A stretch of 64,000 bases of DNA from Kribbella jejuensis (GCF_006715085.1 NZ_VFMM01000001.1:3844001-3908000); one strand, 5' to 3'; positions 27,136 to 35,829 are shown, counted from the stretch's first letter. Program-made: numbers and translations. Notes: generated from the letters alone by a model not told the origin.

Positions 27136-28629
27136 TCAGCGCAGAGAAAGCGCTGTCCAGCTGATCGCCGGTAGCGTAATCGTCAATCGCCCGTCGACGA
27201 GCCCCGCGTCGGCCGGTTGTGCGGTAACGCGGTCCGGCTGGGCGGCGGAGTTCGTGGCCAGCGGATCGGCGTCGTGCACGATCAAGGCCTCGTCGATCGA
27301 GGTCACCCCGGTCCGGCTGACATCGATCGTGACCTCGACCGGCCCCTCGGTCGAGCGGTTCACGGCGAACAGCGCGACCTTGCCGTCGTCGTACGTCGCC
27401 ACCGCGTCCACCGCGGACACTTCGCCGTACCGGGCGGTGTGGACGGTCGGCGAGTCGGGCGAGATCCGCAGTACCTGGCCGGCCGCGAGCCGGGAGGTGA
27501 TCGCGAACGGGTGGAACGTCGGCTGCCGCCACGCCGCGCCGCCGGGCTCGGTCATGATCGGCGCGATCACGTTCGCGAGCTGCGCGAGGCACGCCACGCC
27601 GACCCGGTCGCTGTGCCGCAGCAACGAGATCAGAAGGTTGCCGACCACAACCGCATCGGTGACGTTGTACTCGTCCTCGATCCGCCGCGGTGCCACCTCC
27701 CACTGGTCGCCGGGGCCGTCGGTACGGCGGGAGCGTTCGCCGTACCAGACGTTCCACTCGTCGAACGAGATGCCGATCTTCTTGCTGCTCTTGAGTTCTG
27801 CGCCGACGTGGTCCGCGGTGGCGACAACCGCGTCGATGAAGTGGTCCATGTCGACCGCCGAGGCCAGGAACGACGCGGTGTCACCGTCGTCGTTGCCGTA
27901 GTACGCGTGGCACGAGATGTAGTCGACGAACTCGTACGTCTCCCGCAGTACGTCCCGCTCCCAGGTCCCGAACAGCGGCATCTTCGAGGAGGACGAACCG
28001 CACGCGACCAGTTGCAGATCCGGCTCGATCATCCGCATCGCCCGCGCGGTCTCCGCCGCGAGGCGGCCGTACTCGGTCGGCGTCTTGTGCCCGACCTGCC
28101 ACGGCCCGTCCATCTCGTTGCCGAGGCACCACAGCTTGATCCCGTACGGCGACGCGCCGTGTGACTCGCGGAGATCCGAGATGGCCGTGCCGCCGGGGTG
28201 GTTGGTGTACTCGAGTAGATCGAGCGCCTCCTGGACGCCGCGCGTACCAAGGTTGATCGCCATCATCGGCTCGACACCGGCCTTGGCACACCACTGGTTG
28301 AACTCGTCCAGCCCGAACTCGTTGGTCTCGATGCTGTGCCAGGCGAGATCAAGACGCCGCGGCCGGGACGAGCGCGGCCCGACGCCGTCCTCCCAGCGGT
28401 AGTTGGAGACGAAGTTTCCGCCGGGATACCGGACCACGGAAACACCGAGCTCCCGGGTCAGTTCCAGGACGTCTTTACGGAAACCGTTCTCGTCGGCGGT
28501 CGCGTGGCCGGGTTCGTAGATGCCGGTGTACACGCACCGGCCCATGTGCTCGACGAACGTCCCGAAGGTCCGCCGGTTCACCGGCGCGATCGTGAACGCC
28601 GGGTCGATGGTCAGAGTGGCAGAGGGCAC
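27136..28629 (-). CDS. abfA: intracellular alpha-L-arabinofuranosidase, GH51
   Basis: 497-aa GH51 enzyme that removes terminal alpha-L-arabinofuranosyl residues from arabino-oligosaccharides. Family features are GTFVEHMGRCVYTGIYEP at residues ~23-40, RYPGGNFVSNYRWEDGVGP, acid/base Glu172 in CLGNEMDGPW and nucleophile Glu291 in SFDEWNVWY. No signal peptide, so it acts on imported sugars. The GTG start has AGGAG 8 nt upstream. It is the last gene of the operon SBP-permease-permease-abfA, which strongly suggests the importer carries arabinose-containing oligosaccharides. Confidence 0.94.
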   Translation of the reverse strand: MPSATLTIDPAFTIAPVNRRTFGTFVEHMGRCVYTGIYEPGHATADENGFRKDVLELTRELGVSVVRYPGGNFVSNYRWEDGVGPRSSRPRRLDLAWHSIETNEFGLDEFNQWCAKAGVEPMMAINLGTRGVQEALDLLEYTNHPGGTAISDLRESHGASPYGIKLWCLGNEMDGPWQVGHKTPTEYGRLAAETARAMRMIEPDLQLVACGSSSSKMPLFGTWERDVLRETYEFVDYISCHAYYGNDDGDTASFLASAVDMDHFIDAVVATADHVGAELKSSKKIGISFDEWNVWYGERSRRTDGPGDQWEVAPRRIEDEYNVTDAVVVGNLLISLLRHSDRVGVACLAQLANVIAPIMTEPGGAAWRQPTFHPFAITSRLAAGQVLRISPDSPTVHTARYGEVSAVDAVATYDDGKVALFAVNRSTEGPVEVTIDVSRTGVTSIDEALIVHDADPLATNSAAQPDRVTAQPADAGLVDGRLTITLPAISWTALSLR

Positions 28630-28653
28630 CGGATGGCTCCTGTCATCAGGTGT

Positions 28654-29544
28654 CTAGCCCTTGATCCCCGCGTCGCCGACACCGCGGACGACGTTGCGCT
28701 GGAACAAGGCGTAGACGATCAGCAAGGGCAGACCGCCCAGCACGGCCGAGGCCATGATCTGGGCGTAGCGCAGGCCGTACGAGCCCTGCACGTTGGCGAG
28801 GCCGACCGGGATCGTCATCATTGACGGGTCGGTGGTCACGATGAAGGGCCAGAGGAAGTTGTTCCAGGCCCCGATGAAGGTGAAGATGCCGACGGCAACC
28901 AGGATCGGCCGGGACATCGGCACCATCACGCTCCAGACGATCCGCCACCGGGACGCGCCGTCGACCCGGGCGGCGTCCTCGTAGTCGCGGGAGATGCCGT
29001 CGAAGAACTTCTTCAGCACGAACACCATCACCGGCGCGACCACCTGCGGCAGCACGATGCCGAAGTACGTGTCGACCAGGCCGAGCCGGGTCATCTCCTG
29101 GAACAACGGCACGATCAGCACCTGCGGCGGTACCAGGATGCCGGCGATGATGATCCCGAACAGCACCCGCCGTCCGGGAAACGTCGTGCGGGAGAAGCCG
29201 TAGGCCGCGAGCACCGACACGACCAGGGTCAGCGCGGTCACGAGGATCGACACGATCGTGCTGTTCAGGAACCAGCGGATCAGGTCGCCCTGGTCGATGA
29301 CACTGCGGTACGCACCGATGGTCGGCGACTGCGGGAACCAGGTGATCGGCGCGCGGGTGGTTTCCGGCTCCGGCTTCAGCGACGTATCGAGGGCCCAGAG
29401 CAACGGCACCAGCCAGACGATCGCGAGGATCACCGCGCCGACGGTGGTCGCCGTACCGGCGAAGGTCCAGCGTGGTTTCACCGGTCCGCTGCGCGCGGGC
29501 CTGGTCGTCGGCGAGACCGACGTCGACTCCAGCAAGGCGGTCAT
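28654..29544 (-). CDS. sugar ABC transporter permease, MalG type (arabino-oligosaccharide operon)
   Basis: 296-aa inner-membrane permease. The first transmembrane helix is TVGAVILAIVWLVPLLWAL; the LDTSLKPEPETTRAP turn follows. The EAA loop is RDYEDAARVDGASRWRIVW near residue 195, and the end QRNVVRGVGDAGIKG is typical. I start at ATG 29544, which overlaps the upstream permease stop (ATGA); a longer upstream frame is not protein-like. Sits 24 bp upstream of abfA. No ATPase is encoded nearby. Confidence 0.9.
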   Translation of the reverse strand: MTALLESTSVSPTTRPARSGPVKPRWTFAGTATTVGAVILAIVWLVPLLWALDTSLKPEPETTRAPITWFPQSPTIGAYRSVIDQGDLIRWFLNSTIVSILVTALTLVVSVLAAYGFSRTTFPGRRVLFGIIIAGILVPPQVLIVPLFQEMTRLGLVDTYFGIVLPQVVAPVMVFVLKKFFDGISRDYEDAARVDGASRWRIVWSVMVPMSRPILVAVGIFTFIGAWNNFLWPFIVTTDPSMMTIPVGLANVQGSYGLRYAQIMASAVLGGLPLLIVYALFQRNVVRGVGDAGIKG

Positions 29545-30422
29545 GCCGACTCCCCCCGTCCGGAGAACAGTTTGAACTGCGCCACGGCGACGATCACGAT
29601 GATCGCGAAGAACAGGTACGAGATCGCCGACGCGTAGCCGATCCGGTAGCTGGTGAAGCCGGACTCGTAGATGTACTGGATGATCGGCCGGGTCGCGTAG
29701 TTCGGCCCGCCGTTGGTCATCAGGTAGATCTGGTCGAAGATCTTCAGCGACGCCACCAGCTGCAGTACGGCGATCAGCCCGGTCGTCCGGCTCAGCAACG
29801 GCAGCGTGATCCGGAACAACTGCTGAAGTCCGTTCGCGCCGTCGATCCGGGCCGCCTCGTACACCTGCTCCGGAATCCCTTGCAGGGCAGCCAGATAGAG
29901 CAGGAAGTTGAACCCGACCGTCCACCAGACGGTCGTGATCACCACCGCGAGCATCGCGCGGTTGTCCGTGTTCAGCCAGTCGATCTCGGCGAAGCCGCCG
30001 GCCGTCAGCAGCCCGTTCACCAGGCCGAACCCGGGCTGGTAGATCCACACCCAGATCAGCGTCACGACGGTGGCCGGGAGGACAAATGGAGCGAAGTACG
30101 AGAACCGCAGCAGCCAGCCGAGCAGGCCTTTGCGGTTGGCGAGCAGAGCCATCACGAGCGCCACGATCACCAGTGGTGGCGTACTCATCGCGGTGAAGAC
30201 CAGCGTGTTCTTCAGCGACGACCAGACGGCCGGGTCACCGAACAAATCGCGCCAGTTCTGCAGGCCGAGGAACTCGTGCTTGACGCCGGCCAGGCTGGTG
30301 TTGAAGAAGCTGTTCCAGAAGCCGGAGATGACCGGCCACAGCATGAAGACGACGAACAGCAGCAGGAACGGTGCCACGAAGAACAGCCCGCCCCAGCGCT
30401 GTTTCCAGTCCGCTTTTTCCAT
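29541..30422 (-). CDS. sugar ABC transporter permease, MalF type (arabino-oligosaccharide operon)
   Basis: 293-aa permease with six expected helices (GLFFVAPFLLLFVVFMLWPV first). The EAA loop is QVYEAARIDGANGLQQLFRI at ~187-206, followed by TLPLLSRTTG. The NGGPNYATRPIIQYIYE segment is common in this subfamily. AGGAGG lies 8 nt before the ATG. It follows the binding-protein gene by 15 bp and overlaps the next permease. Confidence 0.9.
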   Translation of the reverse strand: MEKADWKQRWGGLFFVAPFLLLFVVFMLWPVISGFWNSFFNTSLAGVKHEFLGLQNWRDLFGDPAVWSSLKNTLVFTAMSTPPLVIVALVMALLANRKGLLGWLLRFSYFAPFVLPATVVTLIWVWIYQPGFGLVNGLLTAGGFAEIDWLNTDNRAMLAVVITTVWWTVGFNFLLYLAALQGIPEQVYEAARIDGANGLQQLFRITLPLLSRTTGLIAVLQLVASLKIFDQIYLMTNGGPNYATRPIIQYIYESGFTSYRIGYASAISYLFFAIIVIVAVAQFKLFSGRGESA

Positions 30423-30437
30423 CAGAGGGTCCTCCTG

Positions 30438-31715
30438 TCAGACCGGGGACGGGGTGTCGAGGAGCTTCTGGGTGGCGGCCTTGAACTGCGCGAGGGCGGC
30501 CTTCGGGGTGGCCTGTCCGCTCGCGATCCCGCTGAACGCGGCCGCCGCCTCGTTCTCCAGTTGGGCTCCCGAGCCGCTGAACCACGCGTCCGGGTCGTAC
30601 AGCACGTTCGGCGCCACGCTGCGGTACTCCGCCTGCGGCTTCAGGTTCAGGTACTCCGTACTCTTCACCACCGGCTGGTACGCCGGGATGTGGCCGCCGG
30701 CGGCCCACTCGGCGCTGTGCTTCAGCATCCAGGCGATGTACTCGATGGTCGCCTTCGTGTCGTCGGCGTTCCGGTGCGACTGGTGCGGCAGGACGAACGT
30801 GTGCGAGTCGCCCTGGAACTTCGGTACGTCGTACACGACCGGGAACGGCGCCATGCTGAACGGCAGCTTCGCGGTCTGGTAGGTCGTGACCTCCCACTCG
30901 CCGTTGAAGCTCATCCCCGCGTCGCCGTTGCTGAACTGGGCAACCAGCGCCGCGTAGTTCGCGGACCGCGGCGTGAGCCCTTCACTGGCGAGCTTCGCGA
31001 TCAGGTCCAGCGCCTCGAGCGCCTTGGCGTCGTCGAGCACCAGTTGGGTGCTGTCCTCGTTGAAGAACTTGCCTTCGAGCTGGCCGTACAGCGTGTACCA
31101 GAGCCGCCACGGGCTGGTCGTGTCGACCGAGACCGCGTACTTGCCGGTGACGGACTTGACCGCCCGGAGCATGTCGAGGAACGCCGTCACGCCCTTGACC
31201 GGCTTGATCTTCCCGTCCGGCCCGAGCAACCCGGCTTTCTTGCAGATCTCGGTGTTGTAGTAGAGCACGAACGGGTGCTGGTCGAGCGGTACGGCGTACA
31301 ACTTGCCGTCGACCACGCAGCGGTCCCAGGTCGCGGGCAGGAAGTCGGACTGCTGGATGCCGGCGGCGTTCAGCAGCTCGACCGGGATCGGGTCGAGCAT
31401 CGTGGTCGGGCTGAAGCCCTTGATCCGCGACATGTGCATGGTCGCGACCTCGGGCGCCCGGCCGCCGGCCGCGGACATCGCGAGCTTGGTGTAGAACGGC
31501 GGACCCCAGGCCAGCGTGTGGGCCTGGAACGCGACGTCCGGGTGCTCGGCGACGTACTGCTGATGGATCTGCAGCAGGCGGGCGCCGTCGCCGCCGCCGA
31601 AGAGGTTCCATTCCCGGACCTTGGGCTTGCCGCGGAGGGTTCCGCAGCCGGTCAGAGCGAACGCGCCGAGCAGGCCACCAAGTACTGCTCGACGCCCAGG
31701 GGAGTAAGGGGGCAT
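30438..31715 (-). CDS. sugar ABC transporter substrate-binding lipoprotein (arabino-oligosaccharide operon)
   Basis: 425-aa extracellular binding protein. The signal GRRAVLGGLLGAFALTGC has paired arginines and a lipobox (LTGC, lipid-modified Cys24), so Tat or Sec export as a lipoprotein is expected. Mature features include REWNLFGGGDGARLLQIHQQ and a WLMLKHS-type helical C-lobe. GGAGG precedes the ATG by 5 nt. It is the first gene of the operon; a 31-bp perfect palindrome lies 28 bp upstream of the start. The ligand is inferred to be arabinose-containing from the GH51 gene in the operon. Confidence 0.88.
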   Translation of the reverse strand: MPPYSPGRRAVLGGLLGAFALTGCGTLRGKPKVREWNLFGGGDGARLLQIHQQYVAEHPDVAFQAHTLAWGPPFYTKLAMSAAGGRAPEVATMHMSRIKGFSPTTMLDPIPVELLNAAGIQQSDFLPATWDRCVVDGKLYAVPLDQHPFVLYYNTEICKKAGLLGPDGKIKPVKGVTAFLDMLRAVKSVTGKYAVSVDTTSPWRLWYTLYGQLEGKFFNEDSTQLVLDDAKALEALDLIAKLASEGLTPRSANYAALVAQFSNGDAGMSFNGEWEVTTYQTAKLPFSMAPFPVVYDVPKFQGDSHTFVLPHQSHRNADDTKATIEYIAWMLKHSAEWAAGGHIPAYQPVVKSTEYLNLKPQAEYRSVAPNVLYDPDAWFSGSGAQLENEAAAAFSGIASGQATPKAALAQFKAATQKLLDTPSPV

Positions 31716-31742
31716 TTGTCCTCCAGGCGGAGTGGAGCACGC

Positions 31743-31773
31743 TTCTACACCGATGTACTACATCGGTGTAGAA
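31743..31773. promoter_or_regulatory. 31-bp perfect palindrome: paired LacI-type operators
   Basis: Arms TTCTACACCGATGTA (31743-31757) and TACATCGGTGTAGAA (31759-31773) are exact inverted repeats around a single C. Each arm itself holds a 12-bp near-palindrome with central CG (TACACCGATGTA and TACATCGGTGTA), the LacI operator pattern. It lies between the LacI gene and the binding-protein start. Confidence 0.7.
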
Positions 31774-31806
31774 AGATTGCACGGCCGCCTGAGGACCGTC
31801 AAGACG

Positions 31807-32817
31807 TCAGTTGGTGCCGGTGGTGGATTCGCGGATGTGCAGCTCGTGCCGGGCGGCGATCTCCTGGTGTTCGGAGTCGTCACCGGCCATCCGGCGGACC
31901 AGCAGGTCAACCGCCGTCCGGGCGATCTCGGTGCGCCCCGGATCGACCGTGGTCAGGCTCGGATTGCTGTAGCTGGCCTCGTCGATGTTGTCGAACCCGG
32001 CCACCGCGACGTCGTCGGGGACCCGGATGCCGTGCTGGGCGAGCACCCGCAGCGCACCCAGCGCGAGCGTGTCGTTCAGCGCGAGGACCGCGTCGAACGT
32101 GCGGCCGGACGCGAGCAGCCGCTCGGTCGCCTCGGCGCCGGTCGCGCGGTGCCAACGGCCGGCCGGGAACGCCAGCTCGGACGGTACCTCGAGGCCGTGC
32201 TCGGTCAGCGTCTCGGCATACGCGCCGTACCGGATCGCGGCCGTGCCGATCTTCTCGCCGGGATGGACGCCGAGGACCGCGATCCGCCGGCGGCCGATCG
32301 CCAGCAGGTGCTCGACGGCGGCCTTCGTACCGCTGACGTTGTCGATCATCACGTGGTCGACCGGGCTGTGGAAGATCCGCTCGCCGAGCAGCACCAGCGG
32401 CGTGTTCGACTTCAGTTGATCGATGTCCTCCTGGCCGAGGCCGAGCGGGCTGTAGAGCAGGCCGTCGACCAGGTGGCCGCGGGGCCGGGCCAGTACGGTC
32501 AGCTCGCGGTCGCGGTCCGCGCCGGTCTGCTCGATCATCACCGTCAGGCCGTGTTCGTCGGCGGCCTCGATGACCTGGTCGGCGAGCTCCCCGAAGTACG
32601 GCAGGCTCAGCTCGGGAATCGCCAGCCCGATCACCCCGGTCCGCCCGGACTTGAGGTTCCGGGCGGAGATGTTCATCCGGTAGCCCAGTTGGTCGATCGC
32701 CGCGAGCACCTTGGTCCGGGTCTCCTCGCGGATGTACGGGTACCCGTTCATCACGTTCGAGACGGTCTTCGGAGACACGCCGGCCTCACGCGCGACGTCG
32801 CGCATCGTCACCGCCAT
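31807..32817 (-). CDS. LacI-family regulator of the arabino-oligosaccharide operon
   Basis: 336-aa LacI/GalR protein. The HTH is TMRDVAREAGVSPKTVSNVMNG (in parts, residues 4-25) with hinge LGYRMNISARNLKSGRTGVIGL; the sugar-binding domain fills the rest (VAVAGFDNIDEASYSNPSLTTVDPG near 270). It lies just upstream of, and in the same direction as, the importer/abfA operon, with the paired palindrome between them. TACCGT 6 nt before the ATG suggests a leaderless transcript. It is 22 bp after a small acidic-protein gene and might be co-transcribed with it. Confidence 0.88.
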   Translation of the reverse strand: MAVTMRDVAREAGVSPKTVSNVMNGYPYIREETRTKVLAAIDQLGYRMNISARNLKSGRTGVIGLAIPELSLPYFGELADQVIEAADEHGLTVMIEQTGADRDRELTVLARPRGHLVDGLLYSPLGLGQEDIDQLKSNTPLVLLGERIFHSPVDHVMIDNVSGTKAAVEHLLAIGRRRIAVLGVHPGEKIGTAAIRYGAYAETLTEHGLEVPSELAFPAGRWHRATGAEATERLLASGRTFDAVLALNDTLALGALRVLAQHGIRVPDDVAVAGFDNIDEASYSNPSLTTVDPGRTEIARTAVDLLVRRMAGDDSEHQEIAARHELHIRESTTGTN

Positions 32818-32823
32818 GGCGTC

Positions 32824-32829
32824 ACGGTA
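32824..32829 (-). promoter_or_regulatory. -10 element of a likely leaderless promoter
   Basis: On the minus strand TACCGT ends 6 nt before ATG 32817 of the LacI gene. No Shine-Dalgarno is visible on that strand. Confidence 0.35.
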
Positions 32830-32839
32830 ACTGAGGAGG

Positions 32840-33031
32840 TCAGCCCTGGGGGTCGTGCGGTGGGCGGCGTGGCGGGTTGGGCTGGGGGCCGAGGGACCTG
32901 CTGCCCGGGTGGTCGGGAATGTCGGGCTCGTCGTCCTTGTCGAGTTCGAGGCCCTCCTCGCGGAGGGTGTCCTCGACTGCGGGATCCATCTCGTGACCGG
33001 GGTGTGGCAGTCCGGGCCTGTCGAAGCTCAT
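32840..33031 (-). CDS. small acidic hypothetical protein (63 aa)
   Basis: Not recognised. It begins MSFDRPGLPHPGHEMDPAVE, has an acidic middle (DTLREEGLELDKDDEPDIP) and a Pro/Arg-rich tail ending RPPHDPQG. It is probably largely disordered and cytoplasmic. GGAGG lies 5 nt before the ATG, which is strong support for translation. It is divergent from the MarR gene and just upstream of the LacI gene on the same strand. Confidence 0.55.
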   Translation of the reverse strand: MSFDRPGLPHPGHEMDPAVEDTLREEGLELDKDDEPDIPDHPGSRSLGPQPNPPRRPPHDPQG

Positions 33032-33090
33032 GGCACCTCCGTGCCGCTCGTCGTTGTCCCCACGGTACGACTCCAGGGCCTTGCGCGATA

Positions 33091-33118
33091 CATGATCCAG
33101 TCATATGAATGGATCATG
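33091..33118. promoter_or_regulatory. 28-bp palindromic operator overlapping the MarR start codon
   Basis: CATGATCCA (33091-33099) and TGGATCATG (33110-33118) are perfect 9-bp arms, with the inner palindrome TCATATGA at 33101-33108. The right arm contains the ATG start (33116-33118), and a TATGAA -10-like hexamer falls inside. Autorepression by the MarR protein is the natural inference. Confidence 0.6.
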
Positions 33119-33616
33119 TCCGAAGCGAACGTCTGGGCCGCCTGGACCCTGCGCAGTCATGACGCGTTGACCGCCGCCGTGGCCGAGGTGATGCCGCCGG
33201 GCCTGGGCCCGCGCGACCTCGCCGCGCTGACCCTGCTCGCCGCGCACGAAGGCTGCTCGGCGGACTGGCTGTTCGCGCGGATCGGGCTCACACAGTCCGG
33301 CACGGTCCGGCTGATCGACCGGCTGGAGCGCCTCGGGTACGTCGATCGTGCGCGCCGCGGACGGGTGCTCGCGCTCGGGCTGACGGCCGCGGGGCGTGAG
33401 CTGCTCGCGGCGTGGACCGCGGCCCGGGACTCTGCGGGGGAGGAGGTGCTGGATGCGCTGACGGCGGATGAGCGGCGGCAGTTGACCGAGTTGCTGTCGA
33501 CGGCCCTGCGTCGTACGCCGCGGGCTCGTTCGGTCGCCGATGCGACCTGCCGATTCTGCGACTGGCCGGCCTGCTCGGCCTGCCCGGTGGATGAGTCCGT
33601 GGAGGCGTCACCGTGA
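33116..33616 (+). CDS. MarR-family regulator with C-terminal four-cysteine motif
   Basis: 166-aa winged-helix regulator. The wHTH core is residues ~33-95: DLAALTLLAAHEGCSADWLF, then LTQSGTVRLIDRLERLGYVD, then wing RARRGRVLALGLTAAG. The C-terminus ends CRFCDWPACSACPVDE with Cys145, 148, 153 and 156, suggesting a bound metal, Fe-S cluster or redox switch; most MarR proteins lack this. ATG 33116 is inside the palindromic operator; ATG 33092 would add eight residues. The MFS gene starts within its stop codon (GTGA overlap), so it probably controls that exporter. Confidence 0.8.
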   Translation: MSEANVWAAWTLRSHDALTAAVAEVMPPGLGPRDLAALTLLAAHEGCSADWLFARIGLTQSGTVRLIDRLERLGYVDRARRGRVLALGLTAAGRELLAAWTAARDSAGEEVLDALTADERRQLTELLSTALRRTPRARSVADATCRFCDWPACSACPVDESVEASP

Positions 33617-34776
33617 GCCGGCCGGTCGCTGGGCTTGCGGTTGCCTGGACGCTGGCCTCGACGGCGGACAACTTCGTGATGTTCGTGCTGTTGTGGATCG
33701 CCGGTCCGCAGGGCTGGACCGGTGCGGAGACCGCGCTGCTGGTCGTGGCTGCTCGGGTCCCGACGGTTGCCGGCGGCATCCTCGGTGGCCGCGCGGTCGA
33801 TCGGTTCGGTCCGGTCCCGATGCTGATCGCCGACGGGGGCGCGCGGGTCGTCCTGATGGGCGCGTTGGCGGTCGCGGGCTGGGGTCAGCACCCGTCGCTC
33901 TGGGTCGTGATCGGGCTGTGCGCGGCCGCCGGTACGACGCCACCGTTGGCCTACTCGGCTTCCCGAACGCTGACTCCACTACTGGTCGACGACGAGTCGC
34001 TGCCGCGCGTCAACGCGTGGCTGGGGATCGGTGATCAGCTGCCGATGGTGCTCGGCGCCGTGCTGGCAGGGCCGGCGCTCGGCCTGCTGGGCCCGGGACG
34101 CGCGTTCCTGGTGCCGTTCGCGATGATGCTGATCGTCGCCGGGATCGCCATCCGCCTACCGCGCCGTCGTACGACCAGTCCTGAGACCGCCGAGGTGCCG
34201 CGCGTGCGTTGGTCGAAGGGACCGGTGGTGGGCTTGATCGCCTTGTCCGCCGTGTACTACTTCACGTACGGACCGTTCGAGAGCGTCCTGCCGCACTTCA
34301 CCCGCGACCAGCTGCGCAGTGGGGTGTCGGGCTACACCGTGTTGTGGGTGGCCTTCGGGGTGGCGGCGTTGTCGACCGTACCGCTCGCGTCCTGGCTCGG
34401 TCGGCGCCGACCGGGGTTGGTGAACGCGATCGGTGCGCTGGTGTGGGGTCTGGTCACCCTGCCGATCGTCTCGATGTACACGCTGCCACCCGCGGTGGCG
34501 ATCTTCGTTGTGTCGGGGGCGGTCTGGGGCCCGTACTCCGCGATCGAGACGACCGCGCTCCAGCGGTGGGTCGATCCGGCGGCGCACGGAGCGATGTTCG
34601 GGACCCAGCGGGCGCTGCTGGCCATCGCCTCTCCACTCGGCGCCGCGGCAGGAGCGCTGGCGCTGGACCACACCAGCCCCGCAAGCATCCTTGCCATCTC
34701 GGCCTTGAGTTGCAGCGCCGCCGGTGCGATCGCCGCGTGGCCACTGCGGGCCGTCGGCGCCCGGCGAGGTCCGTAG
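33613..34776 (+). CDS. MFS transporter
   Basis: 387-aa major facilitator with ~12 hydrophobic segments. The A-like loop GGRAVDRFGPVPMLIADGGAR follows helix 2 (~residues 56-76), and SWLGRRRPGLVNAIG is the equivalent loop in the second half. It resembles macrolide/drug efflux-type MFS proteins, but the substrate is unknown. The GTG start overlaps the MarR stop by 4 bp, so the two are co-translated and the pair is a probable ligand-responsive efflux system. Its TAG stop forms the first three bases of the next gene's apparent -10 element. Confidence 0.85.
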   Translation: MSRPVAGLAVAWTLASTADNFVMFVLLWIAGPQGWTGAETALLVVAARVPTVAGGILGGRAVDRFGPVPMLIADGGARVVLMGALAVAGWGQHPSLWVVIGLCAAAGTTPPLAYSASRTLTPLLVDDESLPRVNAWLGIGDQLPMVLGAVLAGPALGLLGPGRAFLVPFAMMLIVAGIAIRLPRRRTTSPETAEVPRVRWSKGPVVGLIALSAVYYFTYGPFESVLPHFTRDQLRSGVSGYTVLWVAFGVAALSTVPLASWLGRRRPGLVNAIGALVWGLVTLPIVSMYTLPPAVAIFVVSGAVWGPYSAIETTALQRWVDPAAHGAMFGTQRALLAIASPLGAAAGALALDHTSPASILAISALSCSAAGAIAAWPLRAVGARRGP

Positions 34777-34779
34777 GGT
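34774..34779 (+). promoter_or_regulatory. -10 element overlapping the MFS stop codon
   Basis: TAGGGT starts with the TAG stop of the MFS gene and ends 6 nt before GTG 34786. This implies a leaderless transcript for the aminotransferase. Confidence 0.35.
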
Positions 34780-34785
34780 GGGCCT

Positions 34786-35820
34786 GTGGACATCGAAGGG
34801 TTGTGGGATGCGGAGCCGGGCTGGTTGAACACTGCGTCGTACGGGTTGCCGCCGCGAGTGGCATGGGACGCGTTGCAGGCTGCCTTGGCGGACTGGCGAG
34901 TCGGTGCGACCAGTTGGGAACCGTGGGACGAGTCGACGGCGCGGGCTAGGGAGTCGTTCGCGCGGCTGGTCGGTGCGGACGTCGCGGACGTGTTCGTCGG
35001 GAGTACGGTGTCCGCGGCGATGGCGCCGATCGCGAATGCGTTGCCGGACGGCGCGAAGGTGCTCACCGACAGCGTGGAATTCACGTCGAACGTCTTCCCG
35101 TGGCAGGTGCACGCGGACCGCGGCGTCCAGGTGGTCGCCGTACCGTCGGAAGACCTGGTCGCAGCCATCACGCCCGGGATCGACCTGGTCGCGGTGTCCG
35201 CGGTGCAGTCGTCGACCGGTGCCGTCCTCGACCTGCCGGCAGTAGTTGCCGCAAGCAAGGAGATTGGCGCGCTCGTGGTGATCGACGGGAGCCAGGCCGT
35301 GGGCTGGCTGCCGCTGCGCGTCGACGGTATCGATGCCTTGATCACCCACACCTACAAGTGGTTGATGTCGCCACGCGGCGCGACGCTCGGATACCTGTCA
35401 CCACGGTTGCAGGAGCGCTGCCGACCGTCCGCAGCCGGTTGGTACGCCGCGCGTGACGTGCACAGTTCGTACTACGGCCCGGTGATGGAGCTCGATCCGG
35501 GCGCACGCCGCTTCGACCAGTCGCCCGCGTGGTTCAGCTTCGTCGGCGCCGCGCCGGCGCTCGAGTTGGTCGAGCAGCTCGGTGTCGACAGCATCAACCA
35601 GCACAACGTGGAGCTCGCGAACGAGTTCCGCGCCGGCCTCGGTCTCGAACCGTCAGACAGCGCGATCGTCAGCACGAACCTGCCCGGCGCGCAGGAGGCC
35701 TTCGCCGCGGCCGGTATCCGCGCGGCGGTCCGCGACGGCAAGCTCCGCGCGTCGTTCCACATCTACACGACGCGGGCCGACGTACAGAAAGCCCTCTCGG
35801 CGCTGAAGCCCTTCATCTAA
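34786..35820 (+). CDS. class V aminotransferase (PLP-dependent, cysteine-desulfurase/CsdA-like fold)
   Basis: 344-aa fold-type I PLP enzyme. PLP contacts are readable: VVIDGSQAVGWLPL with Asp167, and the Schiff-base lysine Lys191 in THTYKWLMSPRG. The start WLNTASYGLPPRV resembles the substrate region of class V enzymes such as isopenicillin-N-epimerase-like and kynureninase-like proteins. The catalytic cysteine loop of SufS/IscS is not seen, so cysteine desulfurase activity is unlikely. Reaction unknown. GTG 34786 has no Shine-Dalgarno. The MerR gene begins 9 bp after its stop. Confidence 0.78.
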   Translation: MDIEGLWDAEPGWLNTASYGLPPRVAWDALQAALADWRVGATSWEPWDESTARARESFARLVGADVADVFVGSTVSAAMAPIANALPDGAKVLTDSVEFTSNVFPWQVHADRGVQVVAVPSEDLVAAITPGIDLVAVSAVQSSTGAVLDLPAVVAASKEIGALVVIDGSQAVGWLPLRVDGIDALITHTYKWLMSPRGATLGYLSPRLQERCRPSAAGWYAARDVHSSYYGPVMELDPGARRFDQSPAWFSFVGAAPALELVEQLGVDSINQHNVELANEFRAGLGLEPSDSAIVSTNLPGAQEAFAAAGIRAAVRDGKLRASFHIYTTRADVQKALSALKPFI

Positions 35821-35823
35821 GCT
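35818..35823 (+). promoter_or_regulatory. -10 element overlapping the aminotransferase stop codon
   Basis: TAAGCT begins with the TAA stop of the aminotransferase and ends 6 nt before ATG 35830 of the MerR gene, the same layout as at 34774. Confidence 0.35.
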
Positions 35824-35829
35824 GCTGAT

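Noticed and set aside
34786..35820. Cysteine desulfurase
   Set aside because: The fold and PLP lysine fit class V, but the catalytic cysteine loop of IscS/SufS is not visible.
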